From: an uncultured Pelagibacteraceae bacterium
GTDB lineage: Bacteria > Pseudomonadota > Alphaproteobacteria > Pelagibacterales > Pelagibacteraceae
Reading direction: 5' to 3'
Assembly: GCA_902599665.1 (NCBI GenBank)
Contig: CACKGK010000012.1
Span: forward strand, 1-34,781
DNA: 34,781 nt
The notes under the pieces were generated by a model. It saw only the letters and a program-made list of their open reading frames with translations. It was not told where the DNA came from and searched no databases. The translations under genes and the position numbers were made by a program. Positions 1-8,411 of the stretch are shown one piece after another (position 1 is the first letter of the stretch; the number at the start of each line of letters is the position of its first letter).

Positions 1-2153
1 TTAGATTTAGATTTTAAAAATTTAAAGAAATAATCATCTGCATTTAAAATAATTGATCCATCTTGAGACATATTATTAATTATCTCTGATTTAGCGTTAG
101 CTATACCTTTTATGTTTTGGAAGTTTTTAATATGAGCATACGAAATATTAGTTATAACACTTACATTGGGCATTATCTTTTTAGTTAGAAAATCAATTTC
201 TCCTTTCTTATCCATCCCAACTTCAAAAATACCAATTTTATCCTCCTTATTTATATTAAATAAAGAAATTAGAACTCCATATTTATTATTAAATGATTTT
301 TTTGAATATGATGTTTGATATATTTTACTCATCATTTGTCCCAACATCTCCTTTAGAGAAGTTTTACCTGAAGATCCTGTAATTGCTATCGATGAAATAT
401 TTGAGGATGCTCTTACCTGTTCGGCAATTTCTGAAAAAGTTTTTAAAGAATTTTTAACATATATATCATTTTTAAATTTTTTTTTTTTTTTATTTTCATT
501 AATTGAAATAGAGGCTCCATTTTTAAAAGCTTGATTAACAAATTTGTTTCCATCAAAGTTTTTACCTTTTATGCCAAAGAAAATATTATTTTTTTGTATT
601 TTCCTCGAATCAATTGAAACCTCATTAATATTTATATTTTTTTTTAATTTTTTCTTAGTTATCTCTGAAACAATATTTGATTTCCAATTTCTATTTAAAG
701 ATTTATTTTTAATCTTAATGAATTTTTCAATACAACTTTTATCTGAAAAAAATTTTTTAGTGAAATACTCTTGATAGGCTTCATGCCCTTTCCCAGCAAC
801 AATAACTACATCATTTGACTTAATATCCAAAATTGCTGATTTTATTGCACTTTTTCGTGAGGGTATTTCTAATACTTTGTCCTTTGAAATCTTAGACTTT
901 ATGGCTTTTCTTATTTTTTTTGGATCCTCTCTTCTTGGATTGTCATCTGTTACATATATTTTATCACAATATTTATTAGCAATTGAACCCATTATTTTTC
1001 TTTTGAGCTTATCCCTCTCTCCTCCACATCCAAATACAAGATTAATTTTTCTTAACTTAAATTGCTCCTTAACATTTTTAATACAGGTTGTCAGAGCATC
1101 TGGAGTATGGGCATAGTCAAGAATAACAATTCCATTATTATAAAGGTTTCCAATTTTTTCTAATCTTCCATTTATAGGCTTTATATGTTGAGTAACTTTT
1201 AAAATTTTTTTTAACGAGATTTTGCTTTTCATTGCTGCCATAATTGCCATTAGTAAATTTTTGATTTGAACTTTTCCAATTAATTTAGTTGAAAAAGAAT
1301 ATTGTTTTTTATCAAATTTAAATGTTATTTTTTGTTCATCTTTCAAAAATTGATGATCTATTATTTCAAAAGTTGACTTGGTATTTCCCAATGTAAGTTT
1401 TTTGATTTTATTTAATCTAGTTATTTTATTTAAATCTGATGAAATTTTTATATCATTATCATAAATAGCATAAGATTTTTTTTTTAATAATTTTTTAAAT
1501 AATATTAACTTTGAATTAAAATAATTTTTAAAAGTCTTATGGTAATCTAAATGATCTCTTGTTAAATTCGTAAATATTCCAATATCAAATTCTAATCCAT
1601 CTAATCTATTTTGGTTTAATCCATGACTTGAGGCTTCTAAAATAACATTTTCAATTTTCTTTTCTTTTAATTTTTTTAAAATTTTATTTATTTGGATTGT
1701 ATCAAAAGTTGTATTTAGAATTTTTTTTTTTACTTTTAAACCATTAACACCCAATGTTCCAATCGAGGCAGCTTTAATTTTATTATAGGTAAGAATTTGA
1801 AAATAAAAATTTACTATAGATGATTTACCATTTGTACCAGTAACAGCTATTAGATTTTTCGGTTTTTTGTTAAATATTTTAGAACTAAATTTAGCCAGTA
1901 AATTTCTTGGATTATCATTTTTTAAAAATAAGATATTATTTTTCCAGTTATTTGATTTAAATTTATCACTAATTATTATTTTTGATCCATTTCTAATTGC
2001 ATCTTTTAAAAACAAATTTCCGTCTGTATTATTCCCTTTAAATGCAAAAAAAATATAACCCTCTTTTACCTCTCTTGAATCAAAAGCTATTCCTTTAAAA
2101 CTTAAATTATGGTATTTTTTCTGGAGATTTGGAAAGTAATCTTTAAGCAACAT
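1..2153 (-). CDS. murE-murF: MurE-MurF fusion: UDP-MurNAc-tripeptide synthetase / D-Ala-D-Ala adding ligase, 3' end cut by window edge
   Basis: Two consecutive cytoplasmic Mur ligases of peptidoglycan precursor synthesis read as one open frame of 717 codons from the ATG at 2153 to the window edge. The MurE half has the ATP loop AVTGTNGKSS (about residue 104), the EASSHGLNQ and TNLTRDHLDYH motifs, DYAHTPDAL, FGCGGERDKLKR, the DNPR signature of meso-diaminopimelate-adding enzymes (about residues 404-407) and GKGHEAY (about 455-461). MurF follows directly: W490 region, SIDSR (513-517), IKGKNFDG, ATP loop GSSGKTS (593-599), EVGMDKKGEI and NADD near the edge. About 220 further MurF residues would lie outside. 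I read every codon from GKGHEAY through SIDSR: there is no stop and no ATG, GTG or TTG, so MurF has no separate start there. The start lies 12 bases after the ftsI stop, with an AAGAG ribosome site. The meso-DAP specificity is inferred from DNPR. Confidence 0.93.
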   Translation of the reverse strand, partial: MLLKDYFPNLQKKYHNLSFKGIAFDSREVKEGYIFFAFKGNNTDGNLFLKDAIRNGSKIIISDKFKSNNWKNNILFLKNDNPRNLLAKFSSKIFNKKPKNLIAVTGTNGKSSIVNFYFQILTYNKIKAASIGTLGVNGLKVKKKILNTTFDTIQINKILKKLKEKKIENVILEASSHGLNQNRLDGLEFDIGIFTNLTRDHLDYHKTFKNYFNSKLILFKKLLKKKSYAIYDNDIKISSDLNKITRLNKIKKLTLGNTKSTFEIIDHQFLKDEQKITFKFDKKQYSFSTKLIGKVQIKNLLMAIMAAMKSKISLKKILKVTQHIKPINGRLEKIGNLYNNGIVILDYAHTPDALTTCIKNVKEQFKLRKINLVFGCGGERDKLKRKIMGSIANKYCDKIYVTDDNPRREDPKKIRKAIKSKISKDKVLEIPSRKSAIKSAILDIKSNDVVIVAGKGHEAYQEYFTKKFFSDKSCIEKFIKIKNKSLNRNWKSNIVSEITKKKLKKNININEVSIDSRKIQKNNIFFGIKGKNFDGNKFVNQAFKNGASISINENKKKKKFKNDIYVKNSLKTFSEIAEQVRASSNISSIAITGSSGKTSLKEMLGQMMSKIYQTSYSKKSFNNKYGVLISLFNINKEDKIGIFEVGMDKKGEIDFLTKKIMPNVSVITNISYAHIKNFQNIKGIANAKSEIINNMSQDGSIILNADDYFFKFLKSKS

Positions 2154-2165
2154 TTTTTTACGCTC

Positions 2166-3818
2166 TTAATATTTTGTGGCTAAAATTGGTCCAATTTTAT
2201 CCATTATCTGACCTGTTACCCAGACAGTGGTCCAACCCGCCGTATTTCTCCAATTACCTTTGTAAGGATACCTTTCATCTCTATAATGATAAACAAATTC
2301 TCTGTTTGCCTTAGGTTCATCCAACATTACTGCTAATACAAATTTAGGATTTGAGGTTGGAAAAACTGATACGAAGCTGTTGACTTTTTTTTTTGAATAG
2401 CCACCTTCTGATGGTTGATCAGCAGTACCTGTTTTTCCTCCTATTTCATAACCTTTTACATTTGCAAAACCTGCCGTTCCCTCTTTTGTTGAAACAATTT
2501 TCCTAAGAATAGGATTTATTGTTTCTGATAATTTTTCATTAAGAATTCTTTGTCTTGGCAATTTTTCCATATTAATTAATGTAGGATTTATTTCATATCC
2601 TCCATTACTTATGATTGAATAACCTTTTGAAAGCTGTAATAAAGTTGTAGCTATACCATGACCAAAAGCAACTGTTGCGAGTTTACATTTACCCCATCTA
2701 CCTAATTGCGTTGTACCTACCTCCTGAATATCAAATTTTAAATTTGATATGATTCCAATAGTTTGAAGAAATTCATTATAATTTTCAATACCAACTTTTT
2801 CAGCTATCCTAACTGAACCAATATTCCCTGATCTAATCAGTATCTCCTCTGCAGTTAAATCTGATGGTATTTTATCATCATATTCAGATATGGAATTTCC
2901 TGCGCATGTAATTCTTTTTTTTAGGTCTTTAAATTCTGATTTTGGTGTCACAACATTGTTTTGTAAACCTGCAGCCAAAGTAAATGTTTTAAAAACAGAT
3001 CCAAATTCGTAAACACCTTTTGTTGCTCTATTAATATATTTTATATCATTCAGTTTTTCTCTTTTGTTAAGATCAAAATTTGGAAGAGATACCATTGATA
3101 AGATGTTTCCATTATTTATATCCATTAAAATTGCAGCACTTCCAATATTTTGGAATATATCTTTAGATTTTGATAACTCTTCTTTAATTAAATATTGAAG
3201 ATCTTTATCAACGGTTAATTTTAATGGTTCTTTTACAGTCGTTAGTTCATAATCAAAAGTTTTCTCAATTCCTGATATACCATTATTATCATTATCAATT
3301 TGACCAATTACATGACTAAATAAATTTCCATTAGGATAAACTCTAGCTATACCATATTCTTGAATAAAAGATTTATCACCTAGAAGTAGAACTTGCTCAA
3401 GCTTTTTAGGACTTATTTTTTTTTTAACATAAAAAAATTTTTTTCCATACATTTCCTTATCAAAACTTTTATTAGGAAAGATCAACTTAAGAGATATTAA
3501 CAATTTATCTTTATTAATTACTAAGTTAGGATTAATCCCTAAATTAACTACAGGAACGCTTTTAGCTAAAATATTTCCCTCATTATCTAAAATACTAGAT
3601 CTGAAATTTTTTTTTTTAAATATTTTCTGAGTTTCAGGAATTTTTTTTACACTCAATAATATTACTTTAGATGAAAATATAATCGACAAAATAAAAAATA
3701 CAAAAAAGATAAATGCTATTCTCTCAAAAGATATTTTTAAATATGACTTATTTTCTTTAAATGAAAAACTGTCATTATACTGATCAGAACTTTGGGAGTG
3801 ATTATCTAATTCACTCAT
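2166..3818 (-). CDS. ftsI: FtsI / PBP3, septal peptidoglycan transpeptidase
   Basis: Class B penicillin-binding protein that cross-links septal peptidoglycan with FtsW, anchored in the inner membrane. Using the ATG at 3818 the protein is 550 residues, normal for FtsI. It has a short cytoplasmic tail, one membrane segment (about residues 34-57), a dimerisation/pedestal region starting near SSILDNEGNILA, and a transpeptidase domain with SVFK (Ser274, the acyl-enzyme serine), SGN (330-332) and KTG (462-464). All three catalytic motifs are intact. The frame is open back to a TTG at 3839, but the ATG at 3818 overlaps the ftsL stop in the arrangement ATGAGTGA, which is typical of coupled genes, so I prefer it. 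Part of the mraZ-ftsZ-rsmH-ftsL-ftsI-murEF operon. Confidence 0.95.
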   Translation of the reverse strand: MSELDNHSQSSDQYNDSFSFKENKSYLKISFERIAFIFFVFFILSIIFSSKVILLSVKKIPETQKIFKKKNFRSSILDNEGNILAKSVPVVNLGINPNLVINKDKLLISLKLIFPNKSFDKEMYGKKFFYVKKKISPKKLEQVLLLGDKSFIQEYGIARVYPNGNLFSHVIGQIDNDNNGISGIEKTFDYELTTVKEPLKLTVDKDLQYLIKEELSKSKDIFQNIGSAAILMDINNGNILSMVSLPNFDLNKREKLNDIKYINRATKGVYEFGSVFKTFTLAAGLQNNVVTPKSEFKDLKKRITCAGNSISEYDDKIPSDLTAEEILIRSGNIGSVRIAEKVGIENYNEFLQTIGIISNLKFDIQEVGTTQLGRWGKCKLATVAFGHGIATTLLQLSKGYSIISNGGYEINPTLINMEKLPRQRILNEKLSETINPILRKIVSTKEGTAGFANVKGYEIGGKTGTADQPSEGGYSKKKVNSFVSVFPTSNPKFVLAVMLDEPKANREFVYHYRDERYPYKGNWRNTAGWTTVWVTGQIMDKIGPILATKY

Positions 3819-4116
3819 CAATTTTAACCATCTTATCAATTTTTAATTTGTCATTTAAAAATTCAATTTTGCTGAGATTCTCAATTTTTTTTTGGACTAA
3901 TTTATCATCAAAATAAAATTGTTGGTACTCCATAAGCTTTTTTGGTGAAGTTAAAATACTATAATCTAGTAAAGTAAGTTCATAACGATCATTTAATATT
4001 CTAATATTTTCTTTTAACTGAAAAATTTCTTTATCAAGTTTTTTTGTTGTGTTTTTAGTTAAAGTTGTTGCAAATATTAAAAATATTATAGGTGTAAAAA
4101 AAAATAATTTTTTCAT
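3811..4116 (-). CDS. ftsL: FtsL-like cell division membrane protein
   Basis: Small bitopic protein of about 101 residues placed between rsmH and ftsI, the usual ftsL position. It opens with a hydrophobic segment (MKKLFFFTPIIFLIF..., about residues 3-20) followed by a Lys/Glu/Leu-rich stretch with coiled-coil character (about residues 25-60), which is the FtsL layout. In the family FtsL pairs with FtsB and helps activate FtsWI. FtsL is poorly conserved in sequence, so the call rests on size, topology and gene position. The frame is open to a non-ATG codon at 4206, deep in rsmH, and another ATG lies at 4140. I prefer 4116, which starts 4 bases after the rsmH stop and immediately precedes the membrane segment. 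Confidence 0.75.
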   Translation of the reverse strand: MKKLFFFTPIIFLIFATTLTKNTTKKLDKEIFQLKENIRILNDRYELTLLDYSILTSPKKLMEYQQFYFDDKLVQKKIENLSKIEFLNDKLKIDKMVKIDE

Positions 4117-4120
4117 AAAA

Positions 4121-5116
4121 TTATCTAAGACTCTCAACATTAATAAAATTATTAAATTTTTCTCTAAATTCACTAAAATCACATTTGTTATTTGTTTTAA
4201 TTCCATACCTTAATTTAGCTGATCTTGAAGGTGGGTTCTGGCTTATCTCAGTAGAGCTTGGTAAAATAGGTTTTTTATTTATTAATTTAAAACATCTTTC
4301 TGAAAGATCTGCTTCGGGTAAATATCTTGAAGAATTTCTTAGTTCAGAATAATGTTTAAAAAAAAATTTGACAATTTTGTCTTCTATTGAGTGAAAACTA
4401 ACTACAGCTATTATACCGCCTACGGGAATTAAATTAAATGAATAAATTAAACCGTTTATTAACTCACTAATTTCTTTATTGACTAAAATTCTTAAGGCCT
4501 GAAAAACTTTAGTTGAATTATGTATTTTTGTTTTTTGGTATTTTTTAACATCATCTATAATTTGAACTAAATCCTCTGTTTTTATAGTTTTATCTTTTCT
4601 TTTTTCTACAATTTTTTTAGCTATTTTTTTTGAATATTTTTCATTGCCAAATACTTTAAATACTGTAGCAAGGTTCTTTTCATTCATATTGGATATAATC
4701 TCATTTGCTGAAAAATCATTTATACCCATTCTCATATTTAGCTTTCCTTTATCAGAGAATGATAAACCTTTTTGAGAATTTTTAATTTGTTTAAATGAAT
4801 ATCCTAAATCAAAAATTATTCCTCTTATTTTATGATTTTTTAATTTGATTTGATCTAATTGGGAAAATTTAAGATTATAAAATTTAAATCTTTTATGATA
4901 TTTTTTTTGAAGCTTTGCTGTACTGCTTAAGACATCTTTGTCTCTATCTAGTGCAATAATATTATTTTGTTTATTTTCAAGAATTTTTTCAGAATATCCT
5001 CCTTGTCCAAATGTACAATCAATAAATGTGCCACCATAAAGAGGGGAAATAATACTAATTAATTCATTTAGCAGAACTGGAAAATGTTTGTTTTCCAGAT
5101 TTATGGTGGCATTCAT
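4121..5116 (-). CDS. rsmH: 16S rRNA (cytosine-1402-N4)-methyltransferase RsmH (MraW)
   Basis: Cytoplasmic SAM-dependent methyltransferase of the MraW family, which N4-methylates C1402 in the 16S rRNA decoding centre. The 331-residue length is normal. Visible motifs are HFPVLLNEL at the N terminus, the SAM-binding FIDCTFGQGGYS (about residues 31-42), ALDRD (about 55-59), FDLGYSF (about 102-108), the family signature DKGKLNMRMG (about 122-131), FQALRILVNKE and VVSFHSIEDKIVK. It starts at an ATG 18 bases after the ftsZ stop. In most bacteria it directly follows mraZ; here ftsZ sits between them. Confidence 0.96.
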   Translation of the reverse strand: MNATINLENKHFPVLLNELISIISPLYGGTFIDCTFGQGGYSEKILENKQNNIIALDRDKDVLSSTAKLQKKYHKRFKFYNLKFSQLDQIKLKNHKIRGIIFDLGYSFKQIKNSQKGLSFSDKGKLNMRMGINDFSANEIISNMNEKNLATVFKVFGNEKYSKKIAKKIVEKRKDKTIKTEDLVQIIDDVKKYQKTKIHNSTKVFQALRILVNKEISELINGLIYSFNLIPVGGIIAVVSFHSIEDKIVKFFFKHYSELRNSSRYLPEADLSERCFKLINKKPILPSSTEISQNPPSRSAKLRYGIKTNNKCDFSEFREKFNNFINVESLR

Positions 5117-5134
5117 TTATTTTTTTGAAGACCA

Positions 5135-6586
5135 TTAATTTTTTTGTCTTCTCAAAAATGCAGGAATTTCTAAATCGTCTTCTTCTTCTCTTGTATCAGT
5201 TGATAACGAAGTTTCTTCATTTTCATCAATTGATCCATCAGAATTAAATAGCTCTGGTGTTTCCTCATCAAAATTGAAATTCTCTAATCCATTTGATGGA
5301 GAAGTGTTGATTTCTTCTGTTTCAAAAGACTGATCAGAGGCTGTGGATGTTTCATTACTTACAGCATTTTTTTCATCTTCAACATTTGTTGAACTTACTA
5401 ATTCCTCTGAATTATCAATTTCAGATGCTGCTTGACTTTCGGTTTCAGCTTTAATTTCATTTTCTATTTTAAGAGCATTTGCACCGTTAGTGATAATTGA
5501 GCTGTTTTGGTTAGAAAATGTAAAAGCTTGAGAAGAACCTGTGTTCGTAAAATCAGAATATCCAGGGTTTCTATTTTGGATTCTATGTACCATATTAATC
5601 ACCGACTTCGGCTCTGGTTGTTGTCCATCTAAAGAAGTAGCTACAATTGAAACTCTCATTAAACCATCAAGATTTTCATCAGTTATTGCACCTATAATTA
5701 ATTCTGCATCTGGGTCTACCTCAGCTCTAACTTTGTTAACTGCTTCATCTACTTCAAAAAGTTTAAGGTCTTTTCCACCAGTAATATTTACTAATAAACC
5801 TTTAGCTCCTTTCAATGTGTAGTCGTCTATCAATGGATTATTTATAGCCATCTCTGCAGCCTTAACTGCTCTCCCTTCACCTTCAGCTTGACCAGTACCC
5901 ATCATAGCTTTACCCATTGAACTCATAACTGTTTCAACATCAGCAAAATCTAGATTAATTAAACCAGGTCTTACCATAAGATCTGTAATACTTTGAACTC
6001 CATGCTTTAATACATCGTTAGATAATAAAAAAGACTCCTCAAATGTGGTTTGTTCACTTGCAATTTTAAATAAATTTTGATTTGGGACTACAATTATAGT
6101 ATCCACATGTTTTCTTAACTCTTCTAGTCCTTGGTTTGCTTTTCTCATTCTAGAAGGTCCTTCGTATAAGAATGGTAAAGTAACAACACCAATTGTAAGT
6201 ATATTCAATTCCTTGGCAGCACGGGCAATTACATGTGCAGCACCTGTTCCAGTACCACCCCCCATTCCCGCAGTTATGAAGACCATGTTAGATCCTTGAA
6301 GAACATTTACAATTTCGTTAAGAGACTCGTCAGCTGCAGCTTCTCCAATATCTAGTTTTGCACCAGCTCCTAAACCTTTTGTTAAGTTTAAACCCATTTG
6401 AATTTTTGTTTGAGCATGGCTTAATCTTAAATCCTGTGCATCAGTGTTTACTGCTATGAACTCTACACCTTGTAAACCTGCTTCTATCATTCCGTTAATT
6501 GCGTTTCCTCCAGCTCCTCCTATTCCTAAAACTAGTATTCTAGGTTTCAACTCTTTTATGTCTGGTGTTTTAAAATTAATTGTCAT
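5135..6586 (-). CDS. ftsZ: Cell division GTPase FtsZ
   Basis: Tubulin-like GTPase that forms the Z-ring at the division site. The 483-residue protein has [13 protein letters not shown] near residue 21, the tubulin signature GGGTGTG (residues 109-115), the T7-loop sequence [11 protein letters not shown], an acidic Ser/Glu-rich linker of roughly 110 residues and the C-terminal tail [14 protein letters not shown] that contacts membrane tethers such as FtsA. The start ATG lies 11 bases after the mraZ stop and is preceded by a purine-rich GGGGGA ribosome site, stronger than most in this window. Unusually it is second in the operon, between mraZ and rsmH, rather than at the distal end after ftsQ-ftsA. 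It would therefore share the mraZ promoter and its control. Confidence 0.98.
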   Translation of the reverse strand: MTINFKTPDIKELKPRILVLGIGGAGGNAINGMIEAGLQGVEFIAVNTDAQDLRLSHAQTKIQMGLNLTKGLGAGAKLDIGEAAADESLNEIVNVLQGSNMVFITAGMGGGTGTGAAHVIARAAKELNILTIGVVTLPFLYEGPSRMRKANQGLEELRKHVDTIIVVPNQNLFKIASEQTTFEESFLLSNDVLKHGVQSITDLMVRPGLINLDFADVETVMSSMGKAMMGTGQAEGEGRAVKAAEMAINNPLIDDYTLKGAKGLLVNITGGKDLKLFEVDEAVNKVRAEVDPDAELIIGAITDENLDGLMRVSIVATSLDGQQPEPKSVINMVHRIQNRNPGYSDFTNTGSSQAFTFSNQNSSIITNGANALKIENEIKAETESQAASEIDNSEELVSSTNVEDEKNAVSNETSTASDQSFETEEINTSPSNGLENFNFDEETPELFNSDGSIDENEETSLSTDTREEEDDLEIPAFLRRQKN

Positions 6587-6597
6587 TTATCCCCCGT

Positions 6598-7053
6598 TTA
6601 GTTATTAAGTTTTTGCTCCCATTTAAGGTTAGCCCTATTAATTTTAGATTTTTTTCTAGCAGTGACCCTAAATTTTTCAAAATTTGTTGGTTCCCATATT
6701 TGGAAGGTCTTTCCCTGACCGACAAACAACATGCTATATTTTATTTTTGCATGTCTTAATAATTTTTCTGTAATGAGAATTCTTCCTTCACTATCAAATT
6801 GCAAATTAATACTTTCTGATAGAATTGAGGTTGCAAAATAATCTTTCTTATCCTCAAATGGATTTAGAGTATCTATTGCGTTTGTAATTTTTTCAATTCT
6901 GTCTTGAGGCCAAGCCTCAATTGACTGATTATTAAAAGAAGGAAAACATACAATTCCGTTATATCCCATATTAGATAGATGACTTCTGAAGCTAGCGGGC
7001 ACGGATACCCTCCCTTTTTTGTCTAATTTGTTCTCGTAAGTAGATAAAAACAT
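6598..7053 (-). CDS. mraZ: Transcriptional regulator MraZ
   Basis: MraZ/SpoVT-AbrB-type DNA-binding protein, 151 residues, normally a repressor of its own dcw operon. It contains the expected duplicated half-motifs: DKKGRVSVPASFR (about residues 11-23) and DSEGRILITEKLL (about 87-99). The start is the ATG at 7053, which gives the usual N terminus MFLSTYENKLDKKGR. It is first in the operon, directly behind a promoter carrying three TGGGN boxes, which fits autoregulation and, because of the gene order here, direct control of ftsZ. Confidence 0.96.
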   Translation of the reverse strand: MFLSTYENKLDKKGRVSVPASFRSHLSNMGYNGIVCFPSFNNQSIEAWPQDRIEKITNAIDTLNPFEDKKDYFATSILSESINLQFDSEGRILITEKLLRHAKIKYSMLFVGQGKTFQIWEPTNFEKFRVTARKKSKINRANLKWEQKLNN

Positions 7054-7072
7054 AATCCATAAATTCCATAAT

Positions 7073-7097
7073 TGGGATTTTATGGGATAATATGGGT
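7073..7097 (+). promoter_or_regulatory. MraZ operator: three TGGGN boxes at 10-base spacing
   Basis: Three direct repeats TGGGA, TGGGA, TGGGT begin at 7073, 7083 and 7093, each pair separated by exactly five bases, on the strand opposite mraZ. TGGGN repeats with 5-base spacers upstream of mraZ are the described MraZ binding site in E. coli. The second spacer covers the -10 hexamer of the mraZ promoter (7087-7092), and the array ends 20 bases before the mraZ start. Binding would therefore block RNA polymerase. Position and spacing are seen directly; binding is inferred. Confidence 0.82.
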
Positions 7098-7115
7098 TTT
7101 AAATATAATCGTCAA
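7087..7115 (-). promoter_or_regulatory. Sigma-70-type promoter of the mraZ-ftsZ operon
   Basis: On the minus strand TTGACG (7115-7110) is followed by a 17-base spacer and TATTAT (7092-7087). Both elements are close to consensus, and transcription would begin near 7080, about 25 bases before the mraZ ATG. The -10 lies within the MraZ box array. A second TATAAT at 7129-7124 has no convincing -35 partner and is only a possible upstream start. The rest of 7116-7224, up to the rnpB 3' end, shows no gene. Confidence 0.7.
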
Positions 7116-7224
7116 CACTTAATATTATACCTAAGCATTCATGATTTGTTCTTAATTTATATGTTTAGAAAATTAAAATAATGATTAAGTTTAATATGAA
7201 AAAGAATTTAAAAGTTATTAACTT

Positions 7225-7580
7225 GCCAGATAAAATATAAGCCGGGTTCTGTCATTTAAACTTATCATTTATCTAGACCTTAAATCACTTTAAGGTTCAA
7301 GCAACTAACCCAGATGACTAGCCAAAGACTGCTTTTTGTTATTTCTAACTGTGTCATCTCTACTCAGTCTTGCTCCCAGTGGGGTTTTCCATGCACTAGT
7401 TGTTACCAACTTAGCCGGTGTGCTCTTACCACACCTTTTCACCCTTGCCTCGATAAGGCGGTATATTTTCTGTGGCACTATCCCTAGGGTTGCCCCCGCC
7501 AGCCATTAACTGGCACTGTGTCTTTGTAGAGCCCGGACTTTCCTCTTTAATAAATTAAAGTGATAAGTCTTTTATCTGGC
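7225..7580 (-). ncRNA. rnpB: RNase P RNA (M1 RNA), catalytic subunit
   Basis: The RNA component of RNase P, which matures tRNA 5' ends. On the minus strand the 5' part carries GAGGAAAGTCCGGGCTC and the 3' part ACAGAACCCGGCTTA, the two universally conserved core blocks (P4 region). Between them are GCAACCCTAGGG, AAGGGTGAAAAGGTG and GTAAGAGCACACCGG, also family hallmarks. The ends form a perfect 11-bp P1 helix: GCCAGATAAAA at the 5' end (7580-7570) pairs with TTTTATCTGGC at the 3' end (7235-7225). About 356 nt, typical for bacterial type A. It fills most of the only long stretch without a protein gene (7054-7621). No clear rho-independent terminator follows. Confidence 0.96.
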
Positions 7581-7586
7581 AGAAGA

Positions 7587-7614
7587 ACAATATTAATTTT
7601 TTAACAAAATTCAA
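7587..7614 (-). promoter_or_regulatory. Likely rnpB promoter
   Basis: On the minus strand TTGAAT (7614-7609), a 16-base spacer and TATTGT (7592-7587) precede the RNase P RNA. The -10 ends seven bases before the first P1 base at 7580, the expected distance to a start site. The elements fit sigma-70, but the AT-rich background makes chance matches likely. Confidence 0.5.
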
Positions 7615-7621
7615 TTATTAA

Positions 7622-8368
7622 TTATTGAAGATTTTTAAGAGATTTCGCTATCATATAACATTCGAAATCTAATTTTCCATCGACTTTCTCTGGTCTAAAT
7701 CTCATTTGAAAAATTTTAGTCAATTTCTTTAATTGAAAGGAATTTTTATAATCAATCCGATAGCCTATTTTGATTAAATACTTTCTAAAGTCTATTAAAT
7801 TAAATTCTGAAATTTTGTCTCTAAAAAGCTTTTCTTTTTTATAACTAACATTATGCCAAATTCCAATTTTATTTTTACTCAAAGTTTTCCAAGGAAATTT
7901 TTCTCCTGGATCTAATTTTCTTAAAGGGGCTATATCTGAGTGACCTAATATATTTTTTTTGTTAATTTTATATTTTTTGATCAAATTTTGTGAAACCTCA
8001 ATTAAAGTTCTAATTTGTTTGTCATTAAATTTTCTATATCCATGATAATGACCAGGGTTTGAAATTTCAATTCCTATAGAATTATGATTAAGAGATTTGT
8101 CATTTTTCCAATTTGACTTACCAGCATGCCAAGCTACATATAAATCTGGAACCATCTTTATTAGTTTTCCTGATGAAGTTATATAATAATGACAACTTAC
8201 ATTTGAATTAAAACTTGTTAATTTTTTAATTGCTAATTTATCGTTTTTCATTCCAGTATAATGGAAAATTAAAAACTTTATTTCGTTTTTATGTCTTTTT
8301 TTTAAATCAAAATTTGGAGAATAATTAATGGTCATTTTTTCAACATTTTTCTGCATTATTTTAAACAT
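7622..8368 (-). CDS. N-acetylmuramoyl-L-alanine amidase, AmpD-like (Amidase_2)
   Basis: Zinc amidase of the Amidase_2 family, which cleaves the MurNAc-L-Ala bond of muropeptides. The 248-residue protein shows the zinc ligands His36 (IFHYTG), His143 and Asp153 (GHSDIAPLRKLDPG), a catalytic-type glutamate at Glu101 (GIEISNPG) and the WHAG motif at about 80-83. The spacing matches AmpD, where Lys before the Asp ligand also contributes (here Lys151). There is no signal peptide, so it is probably cytoplasmic and used in cell-wall recycling. The C-terminal 80 residues resemble a small peptidoglycan-binding-like tail (KYLIKIGYRIDY...FQMRFRPEKVDGKLD). Start: ATG at 8368; the ATG at residue 12 is an alternative. 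It diverges from mlaA across 43 bases and ends shortly before the rnpB promoter. Confidence 0.88.
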   Translation of the reverse strand: MFKIMQKNVEKMTINYSPNFDLKKRHKNEIKFLIFHYTGMKNDKLAIKKLTSFNSNVSCHYYITSSGKLIKMVPDLYVAWHAGKSNWKNDKSLNHNSIGIEISNPGHYHGYRKFNDKQIRTLIEVSQNLIKKYKINKKNILGHSDIAPLRKLDPGEKFPWKTLSKNKIGIWHNVSYKKEKLFRDKISEFNLIDFRKYLIKIGYRIDYKNSFQLKKLTKIFQMRFRPEKVDGKLDFECYMIAKSLKNLQ

Positions 8369-8392
8369 TTAAATCTTTAAATTAATATAAGA

Positions 8393-8398
8393 TATAAT
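8393..8398 (+). promoter_or_regulatory. Possible -10 element for mlaA-mlaC
   Basis: A perfect TATAAT lies 13 bases before the mlaA ATG in the 43-base divergent gap with the amidase gene. No good -35 is seen at 16-18 bases upstream. The short leader fits the compact style of the window. Confidence 0.35.
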
Positions 8399-8411
8399 AT
8401 AAAAGTCAGTA

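Noticed and set aside
470..495. Long T run that could be a frameshift site in the MurF part
   Set aside because: The minus-strand frame reads through it as Lys codons with coherent MurF sequence on both sides, so no frameshift is needed.
544..2058. Small plus-strand frames (544-774, 877-1116, 1867-2058)
   Set aside because: They lie antisense within the well-supported MurE-MurF frame and show no recognisable protein features, only AT-rich hydrophobic shadows.
3811..4206. 131-residue form of FtsL extending into rsmH
   Set aside because: The extra N-terminal 30 residues overlap rsmH by 86 bases and would precede the membrane segment with unrelated sequence; a start at 4116 is simpler.
7200..7224. 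AAGTTAATAACTT palindrome after rnpB as a terminator
   Set aside because: The stem is only AT pairs with almost no loop, so it would not be a stable hairpin.
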